From: Heloderma charlesbogerti
Taxonomy: Eukaryota; Chordata; Lepidosauria; Squamata; Helodermatidae
NCBI GenBank assembly: GCA_026122225.1
Contig: JANEZZ010001872.1
Span: 526,528 to 590,527 of the forward strand
DNA: 64,000 nt
Direction of reading: 5' to 3'
The position numbers and the translations under genes are program-made. A model generated the notes under the pieces. It was not told the DNA's origin and ran no database searches. It saw only the letters and a list, made by a program, of their open reading frames with translations. Positions 44,241 through 54,675 of the stretch are shown piece by piece (the first letter of the stretch is position 1; each line of letters begins with the position of its first letter).

Positions 44241-44448
44241 TTTGACTCACGCCTTGAGTGCCATTTTGGGGTAGAAAGGTGAAGCACAAATTAAATAAAT
44301 ACCCGACTTTCTGGTTCAGATGATCATGATTCACATTCCTAGAAAATAACTGTTTAGCAGTTTATTTCATAACCCAGAACACCACAGTCCTTTTGTGCCT
44401 GTTTAAGCTTTCAAAATTGCTGGAAGCAGCCCCAGATATGGTATAGAT

Positions 44449-44560
44449 CAGCCTTCTCTAACCTGGTGCCTTACGGATGTGTTGGACTCCCCATGCTGTC
44501 TGGGAATTATGGGATTTGCAGTCCAACACATCTGGAGGGTATCCTGTTGGGAAAGCCTGG
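44449..44560. mobile_element. Short inverted-repeat MITE
   Basis: CAGCCTTCTCTAACCTGGTG at the left and CCTGTTGGGAAAGCCTGG at the right are inverted copies. The interior has 'gatgtgttggact' mirrored by 'agtccaacacatct'. It is hAT-like by end sequence. Flanks GTATAGAT / CATAGAGA match imperfectly. Confidence 0.5.
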
Positions 44561-44568
44561 CATAGAGA

Positions 44569-45129
44569 GTGGTATAGTTCATCTTTTTAGGTAAGCTCCA
44601 TGCCAAAGTGCTGTATTTTTATGAATGCTATATGTTCTATGATGGAGAAACAGTTAAAGATGAAATTGTGTGCTTTAAAATAATTTGAACATAGACAAAT
44701 AGCGAAAGTTATCTTGCTCATGATTAGTTGCTCATTGTAAAGGACACCTTGAAAGAACTCTGCATAGAGTCACTGTTTTCAGCTATCTCTGTTGAGTGTT
44801 ACACTTGTAACACTAAATAGCAAAATGAGATAAACTAGTTGTACTTGTCCGCTATTTGTTTCCCTATAGATTTTTAGCAGTGGGGCTTGTAGTTCTTTGT
44901 GAAACATAATTACAGTTTGATTTATAATTTAACTTCTAGGGAATTGTGATATCTGGAGAACGCTCATTTTATCTGATATTCATTCTGCTCAAAATTACTA
45001 ATTTTGACTCTGAGTTGCTTCCATAATACAAAACAAAAATGATGGCTAAGTGTTCCATTACTAGAAGTTATTTCCCTTGGTACTTGTTCTGGGTGCTTTA
45101 ATCGTGAATGAATGGGGAAGGAATTCATG
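44569..45129. other. No recognised feature
   Basis: Unassigned AT-rich sequence. Confidence 0.5.
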
Positions 45130-45480
45130 TCCTGAGGTGGGATCCAAAGAGAGTAGAAAAAAATGAAAGACCTGTTAGATTAATGTCTGCCATTAAATTG
45201 ATGGAAAGTATTATTAAAGCTAGAATTCTAAGTATGTAGGAAAACAAGCTTTGCTGAGGCAGAATCAGCATGGCTTCTGCAATAGAAATCCTGCCTCAGT
45301 TAGACTTTGGAGTATTTTCCCATTAGCTAGGATGTAGATAGAGTTGATATTTTAGAAATTTTAGTAATAATGTCAGGGATTATTAGAAAAGGGACTGAAA
45401 ATAAAACAGTCTGTATTGTAATGCCTTTGTATCACTCTATGGAATGTGGAATGTTGTGTACAGTTCTGCATGGCTCATCG

Positions 45481-46478
45481 TATCATGCTTATCAATGGGA
45501 TCTTCTCAAACTGGGGAGAGGTAAAGAGCGGGGTACCACAGGGCTCAGTCCTGGGCCCAGTGCTCTTCAACATTTGTATGAATGACTTGGAGGAGGAGGT
45601 GCAGGGAATGCTGATGACACAAAATTGGGTGGGATAGCTAATACTTTGGAAGACAGAAACAAAATTCAAAGTGGTCTTGATAGACTGGAGCACTGGGCAG
45701 AAAACAACAGAATGAATAGGGATAAATGCCAAATTCTGCACCTAGGAAAAAGAAACCATATGCACAGTTACAAGATGGGGGATATGTGGCTCAACAACAC
45801 TACAAGCGAGAAGGATCTTGGAATTGTTGTCGATCACAAGCTGAATATGAGCCAACAATGTGATGTGGCTGCAAAAAAGGCCAATGCTCTTTTGGGCTGC
45901 ATGAATAGAAGCATAGCTTCCAAATCCTGGGAAGTACTAGTTCCCCTCTACTCAGCACTGGTTAGGCCTCATCTGGAGTACTGTGTCCAGTTCTGGGCAC
46001 CACACTTGAAGAAGGATGCAGACAAACTGGAGAGGGTTCAGATGAGGGCAACAAAGATGATCAGGGGACTGGAAACAAAGCCCTATGAAGAGAGACTGAA
46101 AGAACTGGGCATGTTTATCCTTGAGAAGAGAAGACTGAGGGGAGATAGGATAGCGCTCTTCAAATACTTGAAAGGTTGTCACAGAGAGGAAGGCCAGGAT
46201 CTCTTCTTGATAATCCCAGAGCGTGGAATCATGGGCTCAATTTACAGAAAGCCAGATTCTGGCTGAACATCAGGAAAAATATCCTGACTGTTAGAGCGAT
46301 ATGACAATGGAACCAATGACCTAGGGAGGTAGTGGGCTCTCCCACACTGGAGGCATTCAAGACGAGGCTGGACAGCCATCTGTCAGGGATGCTTTGACTT
46401 GGATTCCTGCATTGAGCAAGGGGTTGGACTCGATGGCCTTGTAGGCCCCTTCCAACCCTACTATTCTCTGATTCTATG
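45481..46478 (+). mobile_element. CR1 LINE 3' part (type B), plus strand, nested in type A
   Basis: A 5'-truncated CR1 beginning in RT and ending with the diagnostic tail 'aaggggttggactcgatggccttgtaggccccttccaaccctactattctctgattctatg', the ATTCTATG repeat of CR1 3' ends. It is clearly younger than its type A host. The flanks have no clear long duplication, as is usual for CR1. Confidence 0.8.
45499..46266 (+). pseudogene. CR1 ORF2 C-terminal half, frameshifted
   Basis: [20 protein letters not shown] (about 45510-45569) is RT motif B. The motif C region is blurred by a frameshift near 45610 (readable as '[11 protein letters not shown]', where family members have ADDTKL). From about 45625 a clean frame of 213 codons runs through NKIQSGLDRLEHWAENNRMN, DKCQILHLGKRNHMHSYKMG, EKDLGIVVDHKLNMSQQC, LVRPHLEYCVQFWAPHLKKD and EERLKELGMFILEKRRLRGD, then ends early at 46266. 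These are the RT thumb and C-terminal blocks of CR1. The active site is not intact, so this is an inactive copy. Confidence 0.75.
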
Positions 46479-47288
46479 ATCTCAAAAAGAACATCATAGG
46501 GCTGGAAAAATGCAGAGTGAGACAACCGAAGTGACCAAGAGGATGCAGCACCTTTCCTATGAGGCTAGGCCAAAGCATGTAGTCTGCTAAAGAATTTAAA
46601 GCTGCTTTTTAGTTGGGTGGCAGGAACAACCAATGCTGTGGAGAAAGTAGACAGAAATCACAGGCAAATGCATGTAACACTAGAACCCATGGCCACCCAA
46701 TAAAATTGATTGGCAGTAGATTCATGATACATAGTTCACTTATGGAACTTTTTGGCCCAAGAACGTGATGATGGCCGCATCCTTAGATGGTTTTGGACAC
46801 AGACATGTCCTCCATTAATATCAAAGGCTATTACCCTTGGGTTATCCAGGTTCAGAATTCTGATTACCATTTACTGCAGGAAGCAGCATGGCAGGGACAT
46901 TTACTTCATGCCCTGTATGTGGGTTTACCACTGTGGAAAATGAAATGCTGAGCTTAATGGACCTTTGGTCTAATTGAGCAGGGCTGTTGTAATTAGGTTA
47001 AGTTGAAATACATTTTCCCCACCTCACCTGACTGCCCAGTTTACAAGGTGCAATGTTGGGGGACATTTCGATGATTTTCAAGGGGCTCAAAGTGGGGCAA
47101 ATGTACTGCTGGTGCTCATGGGTTCCCTGATAGCTTGCAGCCACCAGTTTTGTTTCATGATTCCTCCCTAAGGGGAAGGGAAAGAAATACTCCTATCACT
47201 CTGATTAGATTTGAAATGATCATGTGGTATTATTCCAAAGCCAATCGGAATGGGGGAAATGCTTGCTGCCCTCACTCTAAGGAGAATA

Positions 47289-47308
47289 GTGTGTGTGTGT
47301 GTGTGTGT
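47289..47308 (+). repeat. (GT)n microsatellite
   Basis: About ten GT units; followed by a G-rich patch (47309-47340). The remaining sequence 46991-47750 is unassigned. Confidence 0.9.
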
Positions 47309-47750
47309 CGGGGCGGGCGGGGGGGAGCTACCGGGGGAGTCAGGAGTGACATCAGCAGGGCCTCTAAACTAGCAGTGGCAGTGCGAAAAGGTAAGCGTGG
47401 AGTTGGGTTTTTTTGCTAATCCCCTAATTTTGAGCAGAAAGTTCTCAAAACCCTGGCTATCCCTTCTCCTCTGCAAAGTGGCACTGGAAGAGGAGTACAA
47501 ATTTCAAGGGAGGAGTCACAGGTGAGAAGAGGGGTACGTCAGTACTGTCCCACACTTCCTCATTGCAACACAGCTGCCCATCTTGCAGGGGTTCCAGTTC
47601 CATATTTCTAGTAGGGATGTCAGAACATGTGTTTGCTTGCTCCAAAAACTGGTTAGACTTTACAAGTGTTGTTGAATGCTTGCAAAAGTCAAAGGATTTT
47701 TGAGTACCAGATATCAACTAGAAAAAAATAAAAACTTTTTTTTAAAACTT
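47309..47750. other. No recognised feature
   Basis: Unassigned sequence between the microsatellite and the deleted BovB. Confidence 0.5.
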
Positions 47751-48228
47751 GTTGTTCAGTCATTCAGTCGTGTCCGACTCTTCATGACCCCGTGGACCAT
47801 AGCACGCCAGGCCTTCCTGTCCTTCACTCTCTCCCGAAGTGTGCTCAAGTTCATATTCTTACATTCGGTTCTTAAACAATGTTGTTCTTTACAGCATCGG
47901 ACTTTCTTTTCACCACCAGACACATCCACAGCTGAGTGTCCTTTCGGCTTTGGCCCAGCCGCTTCACTCTTTCTGGCGCTCCTTGGAAATACCTGACCTG
48001 AGGGGCTCATCTTCCGGCATCATATCTTTTAGCCTTGTGATATGTTCCATGGGGTTTTCTTGGCAAGAATACTGGAGTGGGTTGCCATTTCTTTCTCCAG
48101 TGGACCACATTTTGTCAGAACTCTCTGCCATGACCTGTCCATCTTGGGTGGCCCTGCATGGCATAGCTTATGGCTTCACTGAGTTACGCAAGCCCCTTCG
48201 CCACAACAAGGCAGTGATCCATGAAGGG
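47751..48228 (-). mobile_element. Second internally deleted BovB copy, minus strand
   Basis: Reads 5' to 3' from 48228 to 47751: BovB 5' end (first two bases of the GCCCCTT start replaced), the N-terminal leader (MPCRATQDGQVMAESSDKMW at about 48164), a roughly 42-nt gap relative to other copies, CCKEQHCL, then a jump to NMNLSTLRERVKDRKAWRAM and the GAACAAC tail. The internal deletion joins nearly the same places as in 32545-33057, but the junction bases differ (GAATGTAAGAATATGAAC here). The frame is broken. No convincing target duplication is seen. Confidence 0.75.
48170..48228 (-). ncRNA. HDV-like fold with damaged P1
   Basis: Same sequence as the ribozyme at 60893-60953 except that nt 1-2 (GC) are AA, removing the two outermost P1 pairs. 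P2 and P3 are intact. Predicted inactive or weak. Confidence 0.3.
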
Positions 48229-50156
48229 TTGTGTTTTTTTTGCCCTAACCTGCCAGTCCTACCCCACTGCCACCTCCCCCCACCCCACAAAAAAGCCTCT
48301 TACCTTGGGGAAGAAGGAGAGCAGTTAACAGGAAATGAAACTACAAGCCCCATGATCCCCTGGCAGGAAATTACACTCAGTCATAATTGCAACTAAGGAG
48401 ACCCCTGATGCCTGTTGATTCCTTCTCCTTTCCCCAAAATAAGCTTTTTGGTTTGGGGAAAATAGGAAAGATTTGCAGGGAAGGTAGAATAATGGCATAA
48501 GTTGGAAACCAAACATTCAGGGCTGGCTCCAGCTTTGATGGCCAAAATCCTCTCAGTGGTACCCTGTCCTGCCCAGTAGGCCAAACCAACCTGGGTCATC
48601 CTCCCCGCCGCCTGCCCGCCTGGCAGACTTACTAAGGAGCAGGCAGCAGTGGGTTGCCTAGTGGTGGCATCTCACAGCAGCGCTGCCAGGATCACTGAGC
48701 CCACCCAGCTGGCCACACCAGTGCCACCACTTTAATTCCCCCTCAATGCATTCAGCATTGCATTGTGGGGAAATTAATATGGTGTCACCACCATATGCAG
48801 CTGCATGGACTTAGTGCTCCGGTCAGCACCTGGCAAAAAAACCTGCAGTTCTAGATCAGGCCCTGTGACATCATTAGGAGGCCCTGCATTTGCCTGAGGC
48901 TGCCATGTTCATGTGCTGGGCCTGCTGGAGTTTGCATATTGGACCTCAACAGTCAAAGCCCCATGCAATCCATAATTTCTGCTTTGCGGTGCAGAAGTGG
49001 TCACCAGGGTTTGGGCTGTCAAGTTTCTTGCGGCTGGTGAAGAGCCAGAAAAAGCATTTTCTTGGAGTCAAAAGAACTATAATATAAAGAAGCCATGCAA
49101 ATAAAGGATGTTAAAAGAGATAAGGCTTAAGGACATAATATGCCTGGTTAATTATTAGATCCTAACCAGGAGAGAGATAGTTTGTGGGAGTATATGAGTT
49201 TATCTTCATTGTTAAATAAAAGGAAACTAAAGGTCTCTAAGCCAGAGATTTGTGTAGAATTTCATAAATAACTGAGGTGCAGTGACTTCGAGAGACCCTG
49301 ATTCCCCCAGCTGTATGTCCCAGTCCAGCACTACTGCTATCTAAAATGATTCTTTTTACATTTTTATCACATTATCTTGTCATATGCAGCAGTCATATCT
49401 CCTGAATTCCACCTGCCTTGGGAAATGTATCACTATGTCTTCAAGGATTCCTTCTGTCACAGGAAAAATAAAATAAACATTCCCTATGGTATATGCAATC
49501 CATTCACTGTGGAAACCAGCCTAATGAATGAATATTCCACATTCCCCAAGCGACGGCATAAAAAGATTGCTAGAAAGATTACAGTGTGTTTAGGAGGCTG
49601 AGAGACCAGCCTTTCTAGTAAAGCAGACTCTCATCTGTAGTTACAACTGGGAAATCTCCATTCACATTAACAGGAAAAAAATGTGTAATTTGCTGACGCT
49701 ACCATTTGCTTTAGATGGGCATTATGCCTTGGGGAGATGTTTACGGTAAGATTTGTGTCAGCAAGCAGGAGCTGCTGCTGCTTCCATATTGCCTTGATGT
49801 TAGGATGATCTTGAACATTACAAGGTAGAGGAAATTTTAAAAAATGCAGCTGCCTCTTCCTAGGACTAGGTTCAAAAGGGAAGGGAAGTCATAATTACCC
49901 TTCTTCTCAGATGTTTTTAGTAAGGCTCAGAGAATTTTCTTATACTATGTGGGCAGTGTGAGCGCTGTGGCAGCATGGCTCCTTCCTGGCCACTGGTTCC
50001 TAGGAGAGGTGCTGATACGGAGCATCACTTGGGCCCCTCTTGTGTGGCCTGGGGCTTCCCACATTATCCCACCAGCTCAGGAAGGGGCAAAAGTGCAGTG
50101 GTCCCACATTGGAATGCCAGTATGACATAAGACAGCAATATGGCAGCAGAGGGGGG
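48229..50156. other. No recognised feature
   Basis: About 1.9 kb without a supported gene or repeat. Confidence 0.5.
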
Positions 50157-50164
50157 ACCAAGAG
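50157..50164. repeat. 8-bp target-site duplication, left
   Basis: ACCAAGAG; exact copy at 50600-50607. Confidence 0.9.
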
Positions 50165-50599
50165 TAGGGATGCACGAGTCAGCAAAACCCAAGCTGCTCA
50201 AAGGTTTCCAGGTTCCACCTCAAACCTCGTTTTGACTCATGTCTGTATGAGATTACGAGCTTTGCTTTTTTCTGTTCACACAAAAATTCATACACATTTT
50301 TGTGCACATTTTCCCCAAAGTGCACATCAATTGTTTGCAATTTTGAAATGCATGCATTTTCCTCCCATTGATTAAAGTGTGTTTATGTGCATTTTCCAAA
50401 TGTACACATTTTTTCATACACATTTTTCAAATGCTTTTTTGTTGTTCCACAAATCGCTGGTGGGATAATGTGGCAAGCTTGGAAATATACAGACTTTGAC
50501 TGCAGATTGTGTTTGGGTCTGTGTTCAGTTCTGGGAGGTACAAACTGAGTAAATTCTGGTAAAAAAAACAAACTGAAACAGATTTCTTGTACATCCCTA
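50165..50599. mobile_element. hAT-type MITE, 435 bp
   Basis: Starts TAGGGATGCACGAGTC, ends TTCTTGTACATCCCTA, with exact ACCAAGAG flanks (also 50600-50607). The interior is AT-rich with many 'tgtgcacatttt / cacattttt' words and lacks the palindromes of the larger family. An older relative is at 30840-31258. Confidence 0.8.
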
Positions 50600-50607
50600 A
50601 CCAAGAG
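50600..50607. repeat. 8-bp target-site duplication, right
   Basis: ACCAAGAG, identical to 50157-50164. Confidence 0.9.
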
Positions 50608-52802
50608 ACTTAATCATAATGGGACTGAAGGGAAGGAGAAAAAGAGCCATGAGCCAGTGTTAAAGTCACAATAGATGTAGCTTTGTGAACAGTGAAGGAT
50701 GCTTGCACTCAGCATTACATTTAATATGGTTTCAGAGTGCTGAATGTGTGAGGCATTTAGAAGTATTTATGGTCAGTTCCTATGCTGCTCTTGATATAGC
50801 TGAGAAGTAATAGTCAACATGCATTGTGTTACATTTTCCAACAAAAAATGTACAAAAAAGGCTGTTTCTTGCAACCTAACTAAAGCAAACCTGAGGTTAG
50901 CCATTCAGTTCACCAAATGTGCGAATGATGCCTTTACAGTGGTATGCTTCCTATAGAGCTATTTTATTCAATATCTCATTGCTGTTAGATTTATATGCAA
51001 GTATAACTGATAAAAACAATCTGACAAAAGATAAATATTTATGGCCCAATTTAGCTAATGTTGTTGCTATTCATAAATGTAAGCATCGTGTGTAAGCTCC
51101 TTTTTTTGACAAGCTAGCAAAACATCTATAAAATGTGTTCCTATATTATCAAGAGTTTGTGCTTGCTTCAAGAAGTGTAATTATCAGGTTTAGAAAGCAA
51201 AAATAGAAGAAACAAGAATACAATTTCTAGATGGAGCAGCATGAATTTAGAACCCAGCAAGCTAATATTTGCTCATTTGAGCAAAGAAATTATGAGACTT
51301 TATTTGATTTATTTTTATTCTAGTTCAATTGCAATCTCTGTATCTAGGATAATTGAGGGAGGAACCCAGTCCTAATTTCACACATGACAGTGGAAGGCAT
51401 AATACGTGTTGAAGTGGATGCCAAATGGTGCTATACCACTTGGTATGTATATTGAACATTCTCATTAATGTTACCACTTGCTCCTACCTCCAAAGCTTTC
51501 ACTCAAATGTGCGTTCACATACCACATTTGCAAGTGTTGGGATGTAAAGTTCTGAAGACAGATGTGTGAAATAAGTGACCACACTACCACCCAAAAGTTG
51601 CACATTAAGTAGAGGTTCCTAGAAATTCCTTGTCAACAAGAATTGTTCCCGCTGTTGGCAGCCATTTCATGAATGGGCAGACACCACCCATATAGCAGTC
51701 ATTTTGTGAGCACCCAGGACACTCTCTCAAAATTCCAACTGTGCCCACTGACCCAAAGAGGTTGGAGACCTCTGTGCTACAGCTAGAGAGCCAGTAGTGC
51801 CCTGGATAGAGTCTTTGCTCCTCTCAGCATGTGGAACCTTAGTTCACTGGTAGCCCTATCCAGCCTCTTACCTTTACATATCATTCAGCCATTTGATGTT
51901 GTGTCAAGTTACAGCTACCCACTGTCCTCCAGTTTAGCTATTTCCTTTTGGGCATGGTGGACAGTATTCTTGTATTTTCCCCAACTGCAGGAAAAGTATC
52001 AGGACTAATCCTGAGCCCGAGTCCAAATTTTAATCGAAGCCAAAGAACTACTTGGGGCTCTAATGTCTGCCTCTTCTTAGAGGCGTGATGAGTTCCCAAA
52101 ACCCGTATGAGATCTTGGATATGGTGAGCTTCACTGGCATTTCTGCGATGGACACCCATGGTAGAGCCAGGGGGTAGTCTGGTTGAAATTCCAGAAGGTT
52201 TATAATTGTGGATCATGCCATAATCAAGTGAAAATTGTTTGCTATGTTTTTCTTGAACTTTTGTTCATTAGTTACAACAGTCACAAAACACTCATGTCCC
52301 AGAAGGAAACTGGTAAGACTAAAAGAAACATAACTTGCCCATGAACCTAAGGACAAGGCAGAGATGGAGGATGAACAAAAAAACACTCTTTGAACTCAAA
52401 TAAAGATGGCTGTGGAAGGGAACGCATTGCGTTGCAGCACGCCAGCCTCCCAGTTAAAAAGAAATAGGAAGGGCAGGGAGCCTGGCAGGGAGCCTGGCAG
52501 GTGCCAAGAGAGGCGTCCATGGGCGCATTGGTACCCATTGGCACCACATTGGAGATCCCAGTTCTAGCAGATATGGTTTCAGAAACAATTACCATTCCTT
52601 TTCTTATTTACCAATGAGAATATTGATTTTTCATTTGCCTCTTTTTTTGGCGATTGTCGGAACGGATCTGAGAATCAGAATAAAATATGAGCTGAGTTGA
52701 TATGGATTTCTAATATCCCATGTAATGGACTACTACCCTTTTTATATATTTCCTACTATTTTCCTTTGGATTTTTAAAAATGGGAGTTGGGGATACTATG
52801 GC
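50608..52802. other. No recognised feature
   Basis: About 2.2 kb unassigned. A hAT-like edge 'gggtcagtgggc' / 'gcccactgacccaaagaggttggagacctctg' occurs near 51743-51774 but its partner end is not clear. 'gggagcctggcag' is tandemly doubled at 52476-52500. Confidence 0.45.
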
Positions 52803-53078
52803 CAGGATCCAATGGGGGCCTTCTGTACATGGCTAGCCCCGCCAGTCCTGGTGTGCACGTGGCCCCTATCGGTGGCTACTACAATGTAGTGCTTCCAGGG
52901 TCAAGCCCCAAAACTAGTGGAAATGCTTGTTTCTGGAAGGGGTGTGACCTGCCCCTTCCAGAAATGAGCATTTCTGCTTGTTTGGGGCCTTGCCCCCAGA
53001 AGCACTACATCGTGGCTGCCAGCATTAGGAGCCGTGTGCACACTAGAGCTGGCAGATGGCCTCTTGTTGGATCCTGCC
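52803..53078. mobile_element. Foldback DNA element
   Basis: Long inverted arms: CAGGATCCAATGGGGGCC (52804) against GGCCTCTTGTTGGATCCTG (about 53058-53076), GTGTGCACGTGGCCCC against the GTGTGCACAC region, GTAGTGCTTCCAGGG against CCCAGAAGCACTAC, and the core TTTCTGGAAGGGG / CCCCTTCCAGAAA around 52945-52970. Same family as 18757-19024. Non-coding. Confidence 0.65.
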
Positions 53079-53119
53079 CTATTGTCAAGGGCTCATTGGA
53101 GGCCGCTCTCAGTCTAATC

Positions 53120-53690
53120 CAGTAGCCAAGTCCAGACACAGAAAAAGGGATTCTTTTCAAAGCTTTATTCCTCTTTTACAACTTAACAACTCTACTGTTT
53201 GCAACTAGATCTGAGCAGCACAGTACCTATGCCCTCAGTTGGAGCAGTTGGTCCCCGTTTGAAGGAGAATCACTGGCAGACCCTGAACTTATGGGCTAGG
53301 GAGTGTCCCTCCCCTTTTCCCTTGGATCCTCTGGGTGCAGCCGTTGTTTGCGCGCCAACCGGGCACTACGCCTCCTTTCTGCGCCCTCCATTTGGCGCCG
53401 CTCCCTGCGTCGGCGTCACGCATCTAGCAAATCTGCTTCCTGCGCTCCCTCACTCCCGGGACTGCTATCTATGCTAGGAATGCCGGTGGGAGGAATCCCT
53501 GCCAGCTGTTGGCCCTGGGAAGGATGAGCGCGCTCCTCTCCCAGGAGCGGCTCCTCCTCCTCAGAATCAGAACTACTCTGGGATTCTATGGGCTCAGTGT
53601 CCACCCTGACATCTATGCTGGAAGAATAAATGGAAAGAATGACTGCTGTGTGTGCTGTGAAAAAAGTGCTATAGGTCCTATAGTATAGGG
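53120..53690 (-). pseudogene. Unidentified decayed coding remnant with downstream poly(A) signal
   Basis: On the minus strand a frame from 53604 begins MDTEPIESQSSSDSEEEEPL, an acidic stretch, and runs 62 codons to a TGA at about 53416. The same frame then continues for about 36 codons as a highly basic stretch (RRRRERRQMEGAERRRSARL, then ARKQRLHPEDP) to TAG. Downstream on the same strand is AATAAA (about 53162-53167). The sequence has more CpG than its surroundings. An acidic domain followed by a basic tail and a poly(A) signal could be the end of a retroelement or retrocopied gene. I do not recognise the family. Confidence 0.35.
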
Positions 53691-53691
53691 G
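53684..53691. repeat. 8-bp target-site duplication, left
   Basis: TATAGGGG; exact copy at 54668-54675. Confidence 0.88.
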
Positions 53692-54667
53692 TAGGGGTGC
53701 ACGAAAGTCACTTACCTGGTCTCACAGCTTTTCGCGGTGGGGGGGAGGCGCTTCGCTGCTCTCCCTCCGAAGTTCAGGCCGGGGGGGGAGGCTTCCCGCC
53801 TCGCCCGGCCGAAATTCAGGCCAGGGGGGAGGCTTCCCGCCTCGCCCGGCCGAAATTCAGGCCGGGGAGGAGGCGCCTCGCCTCGCCCGGCCGCGAAATT
53901 AAAAGTTAAAAAAACAAACACCCCCGTGATAGGCTACGTGACGATTAACGTAGCCTATCACGGCTAGATCTGCAAAGTCAGCCGTGATAGGCTACGTAAA
54001 TCGTCACGTAGCCTATCACAGGTGACTTAAAAAAAAAAAAAAGCGCGTACGCAAATGGCGGCCCCCATATGGAGCCTCCATTCGCGTTCCTTATTTGGTC
54101 GCTGTAGTCTACGTAAATCTTTACGTAGACTACGGCGAAAATAAGGGCAACGCAAATAGCGTTGCCCTGATTTTCGCCATAGTCTACGTAAATCTTTACG
54201 TAGACTACAGCGACCAAATAAGGAACGTGAATGGCGGCTCCCTATGGGGGCCGCCATTAGCCGTACGCACTTTTTTTTTTTTTTAAGTCGCCCGTGATAG
54301 GCTACGTGACGATTTATGTAGCCTATCACGGCTGACTTTGCAAATCTAGCCGTGATAGGCTACGTTAATCGTCACGTAGCCTATCACGGGGGCGTTTTTT
54401 TTTTTTTTTAGTTTTATTGGAATGGCGGCGGCGGCAGCCGGTCGAAAGATCGGCTGCCGCCCCCGCCCCTGCCCCTGATGAAGACCCGACGAACCGCCGC
54501 CGGGACCCGCCGCCGGGAGGGACATTCGGGAAAGGTAAGTCCCGTCCCGGGGGGGGGTGCGGGCGGTGGGGGTGGCAGAGAATTTCTCCCTGAAACTTGT
54601 TCGGGGGGCCGAACACATTGGCGCTCGGCCCCCCGAAGTTTCGGGGAGAAATTCTCCACCAACCCTA
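53692..54667 (+). mobile_element. Palindromic hAT-type element (copy 6), 976 bp, single unit
   Basis: The cleanest single-unit member: TAGGGGTGCACGAAAGTC start, TTCTCCACCAACCCTA end, exact TATAGGGG flanks. It has a GC-rich left end with three tandem boxes ('gaaattcaggccgggg..cctcgcccggcc', 53770-53892), the long inverted repeat (53921-54394, centre about 54157), an exon-like cassette (ATG 54424, donor AG|GTAAGT at about 54534/54535, with an in-frame stop between) and a right end with its own 'ccccgaa..ttcgggg' palindrome. No protein is encoded. Confidence 0.85.
53921..54394. repeat. Long inverted repeat of copy 6
   Basis: Arms of about 237 bp mirrored about 54157. Contained palindromes: two GTGATAGGCTACGT/ACGTAGCCTATCAC units per arm, one AATGGCGGCC/GGCTCCATT-type unit per arm and one TAGTCTACGTAAATC/TTTACGTAGACTA unit per arm. 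Poly(A) at 54028-54042 mirrors poly(T) at about 54271-54284. Confidence 0.85.
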
Positions 54668-54675
54668 TATAGGGG
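54668..54675. repeat. 8-bp target-site duplication, right
   Basis: TATAGGGG, identical to 53684-53691. Confidence 0.88.

Larger units (their letters stand above)
45130..46990 (+). mobile_element. CR1 LINE (type A), plus strand, interrupted by a second CR1
   Basis: 45130-45480 and 46480-46990 form one old CR1. RPVRLMSAIKLMESIIKARI (about 45169-45228) is RT palm sequence. [20 protein letters not shown] (45370-45430) leads to 'VQFCMAH' and, after the inserted copy, 'ISKRTS*GWKNAE', which restores the usual 'CPHLKKDIIGLEKVQ'-like continuation in broken frames. The 3' UTR ends with 'gctgagcttaatggacctttggtctaattgagcagggctgttgtaat'. Same type as 381-2010. Heavily mutated. Confidence 0.6.
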
